Source: Urophycis tenuis (lineage: Eukaryota; Chordata; Actinopteri; Gadiformes; Phycidae). Taken from it: DNA of 64,000 nt. The notes under the pieces are model-generated. The model searched no databases and was not told the DNA's origin. It worked only from the letters and a program-made list of their open reading frames with translations. Position numbers and translations under genes: made by a program. The stretch is taken from the NCBI GenBank assembly GCA_036785325.1, contig JAXIVH010000005.1, positions 6,369,476 through 6,433,475 on the forward strand, read 5' to 3'. Of the stretch, positions 57,855 to 64,000 are shown one piece after another. Every line of letters starts with the position of its first letter. The stretch's first letter is position 1.

Positions 57855-60800
57855 ATGGGCGCCTACGAAGAAAAGAGAGAAACATGTGGCACTATTTGCC
57901 TGAAATATCTGCTGTTCACTTTCAACTTTCTTTTCTGGGTAAGTGGAGTTTCGGGGCGGTGTACTGGTGTCATTTAGACTCATTACCATTACCAGGGATT
58001 TTCTATAACCTTTTAAACAAAGTCTCCTTGCTTCGCCGTCATCCAACCTTCAGATATCTTCTCTTCGCCACTTATGTTGTGAATGTGTGGAAAAGCGAGA
58101 GAATACAGAACATAATCCACCCTAAGTGGTAAAAGGACCCCTTGCCATTAGACATTCACATTCCAGTGACCAAAGCGTTTTCTTTTCCTTTTTTCCCCCA
58201 GCTGATTTGATATTCTTTCCTACAATGTCCAATCACGGCCCCTTTATCAAGCAAGCATTTGAGGAAGGCTTCTGGGTGTACTCTCCCAATCGCAATATTT
58301 TTTTTCTCCATTTGGATGTTGAAGGCATGACCCCGCCCTAGTCTGCTTCTGATTGGCTCAGCCTAACGATGAAGTCTTTGGCAAATTGCTCAGGTGAAGT
58401 TAACATTTGGGGCTGCCAGATAGGCCTTTCTGCGAGAGAGGCTTAAGGAATTGGTCAGTTGACCTAGTATTACAAGCTCCAAAGTACATATAGGTTCATG
58501 GTGGATGAATTGGTCTCACACAGGGCTTTCACCAGGAGACTCTTAGAGTCTTTGTTCAGCATTATTGTAAGACTTTGTTGACTTTGTTTTCTCTTATTTT
58601 CAGTTTCAATTTGGTTAGCTTTAGGCAACACAACTACTTGGTTTGTTGAGGTTGAACCATTTTGTTTTCTCACCCTCTGCAACCAGGTTGCTATATTTAC
58701 TGCCAACAAAAAAGAGTGAGTTAGGGTTGATGACAGCAGAACACCGAAAACATCCTGTTCTTCAACACCCCCCCCCCCCCCCCCCTTCCCCACCACCCTC
58801 CCCGTTCATTCAGAGAGGGCTACATCTTCGCCAGGGTAAGCCGATCAGGCAGAGGAAGGCACGTCACGCCTCTGCCGCCCTGGGGAAGATGATATCCCCT
58901 GTCAGAGCTGATATCTCCCCCCCCCCCAATGTGAGCCCGTCACATCGTCAAGTCCCATTGGTTTTTGCTCGTGCAATAAGTATTATTGATACCACAAACC
59001 TGTCTGATGATTTCTTCTCTTTGACGTCTGTTATCACGCATCCCCCGTCCTTCCTGTGAAAAACATGAATCCCGCGTCGTCTTCTCCGTATTTAGACATG
59101 GGGCCGAAAAGGTCAGCATGGCTAATGACTTGTAGCGCTCTGGCGTTCTGGCGCTATCCTTCGTAATTCATCTCTGCCCTGAGTTTGCATTTGCATCAAG
59201 TGTTTCTATTGCTGTGGGAATCTCTCCACTCTGGCATTCGTGTAGATCCCCGTATGTACATAGTGGTTAGTAGTTTTGTAGTGTGAATCCAATACATAGC
59301 CAACGGTATTCACTCTTGACTGCCAGAGGAATCTAAAACCTATGTAAAGCTTTTATTTCTTGTTGCCGCCAACAGTCCTGTTTGCTGAACCCTGGCCTAA
59401 ACCGGTTGTGTAGTAACGGAGATGTGTGTGTTCTGCTAGCTGGCCGGGGGCGTCGTGATGGCGGTGGGCGTGTGGACCCTGGTGGAGAAGAGCGACTACA
59501 TCAGCCTCCTGTCCTCCAAGACCTACGCGGCGTCTGCCTACATACTGGTCCTCGCCGGAGCCATCGTCATGGTAACAGGCGTGCTGGGATGCTGCGCCAC
59601 CTTCAAGGAGCAAAGGAAGCTGCTGCGTGTGGTGAGGCAGCAGCGGTCAATGTGTCCACGTCTAGAAGGACGGGAATGGGGGCGTGTGTCTGTAAACGTG
59701 TGTTAATAGACGGCTCATGGTTGTCAGCGCTAGATGCTTTGCCTAAAGCGCGCGACTCCCCTAAGGGTGGCGTCGCGTTGCCATGACGGAAGGATGACTT
59801 GAGTGCATACAGCGGCAGTGAACGTCGATGGCCCGCGGTGCCGTTTTTCTTCTGGATGTTCGACACCACACCAGAGCACTCGTACGTGACAAAAATCACT
59901 GCTCATTCTAACAGAACCTTCTTTTTCTTCTTCCTGTTCTTCTGGGGGTGGGGGTGGTCTTTGTGTGTCTGAGGGTTTTGTTTGGGTGGGGTTGGTTATT
60001 TGACAGTGAGGCCAGACAGTGAGACCCTTCAGTCATTTTGATAAACGGCTGAGACCAGACTATACATAAGCCAGCACAACCCACACATACAGTGCATGCA
60101 TCAGTTAATTGAATGACTGAAAATTATTAACCACAATGATTATGATTTTGATAGTTGATTTAGTCAAGTGAAACAACAAACGTCAAATTGCTTATTATAG
60201 CAACAGCGTTTTTCAGATCTTTGTAAAATGGTGCCAGACAAGGCAAACACTTACACTTAACGTCCCTTGTGGGCTCTGATACATAATAAATAATGATGAC
60301 TTATAATTCAAGGACCCTGCCCAGGTTCTCCTCTGCAAAACTTGTCTGATAATAATGCATGACTTTTTGCTGATGTATTAATGGGTATATTTTATGTTTT
60401 ATTTGCTGTTAATTCCACAGCGGATATTGGTTTATCTGGGAAATGTCAAAGGCCAAAATGCTAAGTTCTGACATTTTATATTAATGGTAGATTGATAAAA
60501 GTGCAACACAAATGCCTGGGAAGAAACTTTAATTGCTTCTAAACAAAGCCTCTATCCTGGCCTAAAACCTTAAGTTGTTTTGAGTGCCTTGAAAGTTAAA
60601 CAGCCGTATCTCTTTTCATTTGCCCTCAAGACCTGTACTGCTCCGACACTCCATGGCTCCCCGTTCAGTCACTGCGCTCAGCAGTTTATGATCTTGTTGT
60701 GGTAACTCTTATGGTTTTTCCACAAAGTCAATGGATTGCAGCCAACTACAGTTTCTATAGTTGTGACTACAGTTTCCATCCATTAAGGAATGAGACGTTG

Positions 60801-61582
60801 AGATTGTTTGACATACTTTCCTCTCTTATTGCCCATCCGTAGTGTTCTGTTGATGATGCAAACGGCCTTCATATTCAAATATGCGCCAACGGCATAGATT
60901 TTCCCTGACGACGTTCGTTCCCTTTACGCGATTGCGCGCGAGTTTTCCGAAGTGCCCTCCGCGTCTTTGGAGGGCTGTTGGACTTCATGCGTCTCACTTT
61001 GAAGCGGTGGATGTCCCGTTCTCACATGAACGCGGCATAACTCACACATTCCCTTCTCCTGTAAAAGCAGGAGTGCGAGGTGTGGTGGCAAGGTGAGCAG
61101 GAGTGACGCATAGGTGAAGTCACCGGGTGCGGTCTGGGCCTTCATAGGAAACAGTTTGGAACTGGGAACCCACTTGTGGATACAGCCCAGCTAAATGGCT
61201 TTGAATGGATTATATACTTTAGATACTTTAAATGATATGCTTAAGTATATTATATACCTGCGTTTTGTGCCTTCCACAGCACTTTCTCTTTTCTTCCCTC
61301 CGTGTGCTCTGTATACATCACTGTCGCGTCTAATTATATTTTATACGTTCCCTCTCCCTCCTTCTCTTTCACCCTCTCACTCCTGCTCTCCCTCGGCAGA
61401 CTCGCACGTACTCTGTCTGTTTGGTCTCTCTCTCTCACGCGATGCATCAGCACCGAACTTGGCAGCTTGGAAGTCTTTCTTCTGTTCGTGTTGTTTGTTT
61501 TTTGAGATTTCACCGACCGTTGGCCGTCAAAGCAGTGATGTATTGTCAACGTATCTTTGCTACCTTTCGCTTTTCATTTATT

Positions 61583-61620
<38 letters not shown>

Positions 61621-62337
61621 TCTGCCCATGCCCATGCATTGGGCCTCCTTCATTTGCCCTTGCCCGCACTCACGTTTGTTCCAGACGTGTTGTTGTTTTT
61701 TCTTGTTTTTTCTTCCCGCACACACTCTGTGCTGCATCACAGTTCAGCAAACAGGCGCTCTGCCTGGGATTCACATGCAGAGCCGCTGGGTGTAATCGGC
61801 TTTAGGCATCAAATCACCAAAGTTCAACTCAACTGTGCTGATTTCGGCCCTGATAAACTGAGTGCCAGCTGAATTCAGCTTTTCTTCAGATTGTATCAGA
61901 ATGTCCTTTTTTTTAAGGTGAAGGAAGGAACTTGGCAGGTACGATGCCCCCCCCCCCCTCGATTGAGCAGGTTCTGAATGTGTTTGCTCGCACATCCAAG
62001 GCTGCAGATAAACCCAGGATTGCCACAGGGACTGTTGTGGGGGCCTCTTTTTTTTCTTTCTAATGACTTTTTAAACAAACCCGAATATATATAGATATAA
62101 ATCAAATGCCATGGACACAGTGCTCTCCCTCTACATCCCACATGTTTCAAACACCTGTTGTACTTTGTCCGCAGAATTGGGACTATTATTGTGGGTTGTT
62201 GGCTCTCAGTGTCTTCATATCATCTGTGCATCAGTCTTAATCCTCCCTCTCCCTCCCTCCAGTATTTCGTCCTGTTGCTGTGCATCTTCCTCCTGGAGGT
62301 CCTGTCGGCCGTCCTGGCCTACATCTACTACCAGCAG
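57855..62337 (+). CDS. cd151: CD151-like tetraspanin, N-terminal exons (partial gene)
   Basis: Three phase-0 coding exons: 57855-57938 (28 codons, starting MGAYEEKRETCGTICLKYLL, TM1), 59440-59631 (64 codons, LAGGVVMAVGVWTLVEKSDY, short extracellular loop, TM2 with VMVTGVLGCCATFKEQRK) and 62263-62337 (25 codons, YFVLLLCIFLLEVLSAVLAY, TM3, ending IYYQQ). The start ATG follows an acceptor by one base. Cys11, Cys15, Cys79 and Cys80 fall at the positions known to be palmitoylated in CD151. The large extracellular loop with the CCG motif, TM4 and the C-terminus must lie beyond 64000. CD151 sits in the plasma membrane, binds laminin-binding integrins and stabilises adhesion. The ATFKEQRKLLR loop favours CD151 over TSPAN11. 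Teleosts can have two cd151 genes; which one is not resolved. Confidence 0.9.
57939..59439. other. cd151 intron, no other gene
   Basis: Contains two C-runs (about 58769-58785 and 58918-58927). Small frames here have no recognisable domain. Confidence 0.6.
59632..62262. other. cd151 intron, no other gene
   Basis: Contains a (GT)n microsatellite at 61582-61619 and a C-run near 61948-61958. A 225-codon open frame at 61195-61872 crosses the microsatellite, has no domain and is not considered a gene. Confidence 0.6.
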
Positions 62338-64000
62338 GTAAACCCCCCCCCAGTGTTGATCCCGCCCTCGGGCCACAGACAGCTCGCCTGTCCGCGTTGG
62401 GCCCTGCGGCCAGAGATTGTTGGGCTTAGTGTTGACCACGGATCATGCTGATACGGTTTGGACGCTTTGAGGCAGAGGTCGAATGCGTTGCTGTTGACAC
62501 CACAGTATGTGTCCACGGTGTGTGGCACGATGGCTCATTTTTTTCAACGTGTTTTTATTTTTGTTTTGATTTTACGTCCCTTTTCTAATCGGTTGCGCAT
62601 TTCAGTCAAAGTCAAAGTCTGAACTTTTTTTGTCAATCCTACCATACAATTAATGCAAGTAATTATACAGAGGTTTGAAATTGCGTTTCTCCAAACTCCA
62701 AATGTGCAATAATTGTAACAGACAACATATAACATATAACATAACAGATAACATACGAGTGCAAAATAAGCACCCAGACAGACAGGAAGTAGAAAAATTC
62801 ACAGTGAAATTCAATAAGGGTAAGTTGTTGGTGTAATTGTAGAAGGTGCAATGTGGCGATATGCAATATAGTGCAAAAGTGCGAAACGGTAGCATGGCGA
62901 TTCATAAGTATATCAACAGAGCGGTACATTTACATTAAAAACTTTAGCTACAGCACAGTATTGTATTTTAACGCAAATGCAACTGCAAATGTGGCCCTCT
63001 GTGAGAAGGGCAATGCGTTTGAGTCAATAGCGGCAAACACCGCAAAGCTGTTCATCACCCAAACAACCCAAATAACTTGCCACTGATTCTATCCCACAGC
63101 TCAAATCACAGTCCGGTTTAAAGTGAGCGGGCAATTCAGGAGCCTCACGGGGCCAAGAATAAGTCAGCACAATGGGTTTTAAGGGCGGGAATTCTGGGCC
63201 AGCCTTTGTCCTGCTCGAATTTTAATGTCCGAATGTATTTCGACGAGTCACATTTTATTTGCACGTGAACATTTGAAGGAAAATCTGAAAATCGTACGCA
63301 ACGGCAGAACACCGCGCCGTTTAGCTCGTGCTTTGATGGCGCGTTCCATCGGTGCGTGGGCTCTTTAAAGCAAGGAGACAATGTGCTGACATCATGGCTC
63401 CAGCAGTCCACTTAAAATGCACGGTGACTTCGCCCATCAAGGTCAATTTCATGTCTGTGCAATGTCCGGTGGCGGGAGGGATTAGATTTGTATCTCATAA
63501 TGATTTGAAGTGTCTGTCGGCTGCGCCGCTGAGCGCGGTGCAGACGCGACCTCATTGCCTCTTTATTTTGCAACCCTGTGGTAAAGCGCACATCACCGGA
63601 GTGTATGTGTGATGAGCTGTTTGATCCTTTTTGAATTTGAATATAGGTGTGGTTCTAATCTCGTCCTCTCCCTCTGTTTCCCCGGCGGGTCATAAGTCAT
63701 TCTGCAAACCAAAGAGTCTGCTGCACTGTAAAGGCTTTCTTCTTTAAAGGAGAAAGCCTCTTCCCTGTACTTCAGGGGAGAGGCTACCCCTTTTTGTCCC
63801 CTTCCTCGTAGGGGCATAAAGGTGGATTATCCTTATTAAAATCTCTCTCTCTCTCTCGTGCCGTTCCTTGGGACGTTTTATGACTCTGTGAAACTGTGGA
63901 AACTGTGGTTTCCTCTTCCTCCACTCCGCTGTGCTCTCTCCTGCAGCATAATGAGAACATGCACATCCCTTCCTCTTCCTCTCTTCACCTGCCCCCTGTC
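62338..64000. other. cd151 intron to window end
   Basis: No tetraspanin exon encoding the large extracellular loop is found, so it lies to the right of the window. 63150-63610 is relatively GC-balanced unique sequence; a CT repeat lies at about 63842-63858. Nothing else recognised. Confidence 0.5.

Noticed and set aside
61195..61872. 225-codon plus-strand frame
   Set aside because: Low-complexity, crosses a GT microsatellite inside a cd151 intron, and has no domain or splice context.

Overview
This window is vertebrate nuclear DNA, most probably from a ray-finned (teleost) fish. The evidence is intron-split genes of vertebrate-only families, very dense and nested transposable elements of types common in fish (RLE-type and L2-like LINEs, Ty3/gypsy, hAT, PIF/Harbinger, TTAA-flanked fold-back elements, tRNA-headed SINEs), and many long AC, GA and TA microsatellites. 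The species cannot be fixed from the sequence alone. No operons, CRISPR arrays or prokaryotic features are present.

Six gene loci were worked out at exon level. (1) The 5' end of a kif26b-like gene, minus strand, coding exons at 4969-5028 and 3712-4104; the rest lies left of the window. (2-4) Three MS4A-family four-pass membrane protein genes, all minus strand: copy A (7029-9622, apparently a pseudogene), copy B (27508-37423, open, 187 codons) and copy C (43606-44638, open, 166 codons). (5) A complete pwwp3a/mum1-like gene, minus strand, 45747-50298, with eleven coding exons totalling 1794 nt. (6) The 5' part of a cd151-like tetraspanin, plus strand, coding exons at 57855, 59440 and 62263, running off the right edge.

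Layout. 1-6 kb holds the kif26b 5' end and its intronic microsatellites. About 3.7-15.6 kb was duplicated in tandem to about 15.8-41.2 kb. Each unit carries an MS4A gene; the second unit also carries two broken pieces of kif26b exon 2, one inverted. After duplication each unit took different insertions, so the paralogue supplies the empty site. Unit 1 gained an L2-like LINE (9.85-11.0 kb) and a decayed gypsy element (11.67-15.0 kb, itself holding a Harbinger MITE). Unit 2 gained a hAT MITE (28.18-28.68 kb), an intact RLE-type LINE with a tandem truncated copy (28.84-33.65 kb), a 2.2-kb hAT with nested elements (34.13-36.33 kb) and a Harbinger-like composite (about 38.04-40.2 kb). 16.3-26.7 kb is a junkyard of LINE, Harbinger, SINE, pogo-like and TTAA fold-back remnants. 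41.5-42.9 kb is an interrupted fold-back element. From 43.6 kb on the DNA is more gene-like.

The genes are not a functional pathway. KIF26B (atypical kinesin), PWWP3A (chromatin/DNA-damage factor), MS4A proteins and CD151 (integrin-associated tetraspanin) are simply neighbours. The main biological interest is the recent, well-resolved history of one MS4A tandem duplication: one copy appears to have died by a 10-bp insertion while the other stays open despite a 5.9-kb intron loaded with an apparently intact, very recent retrotransposon.
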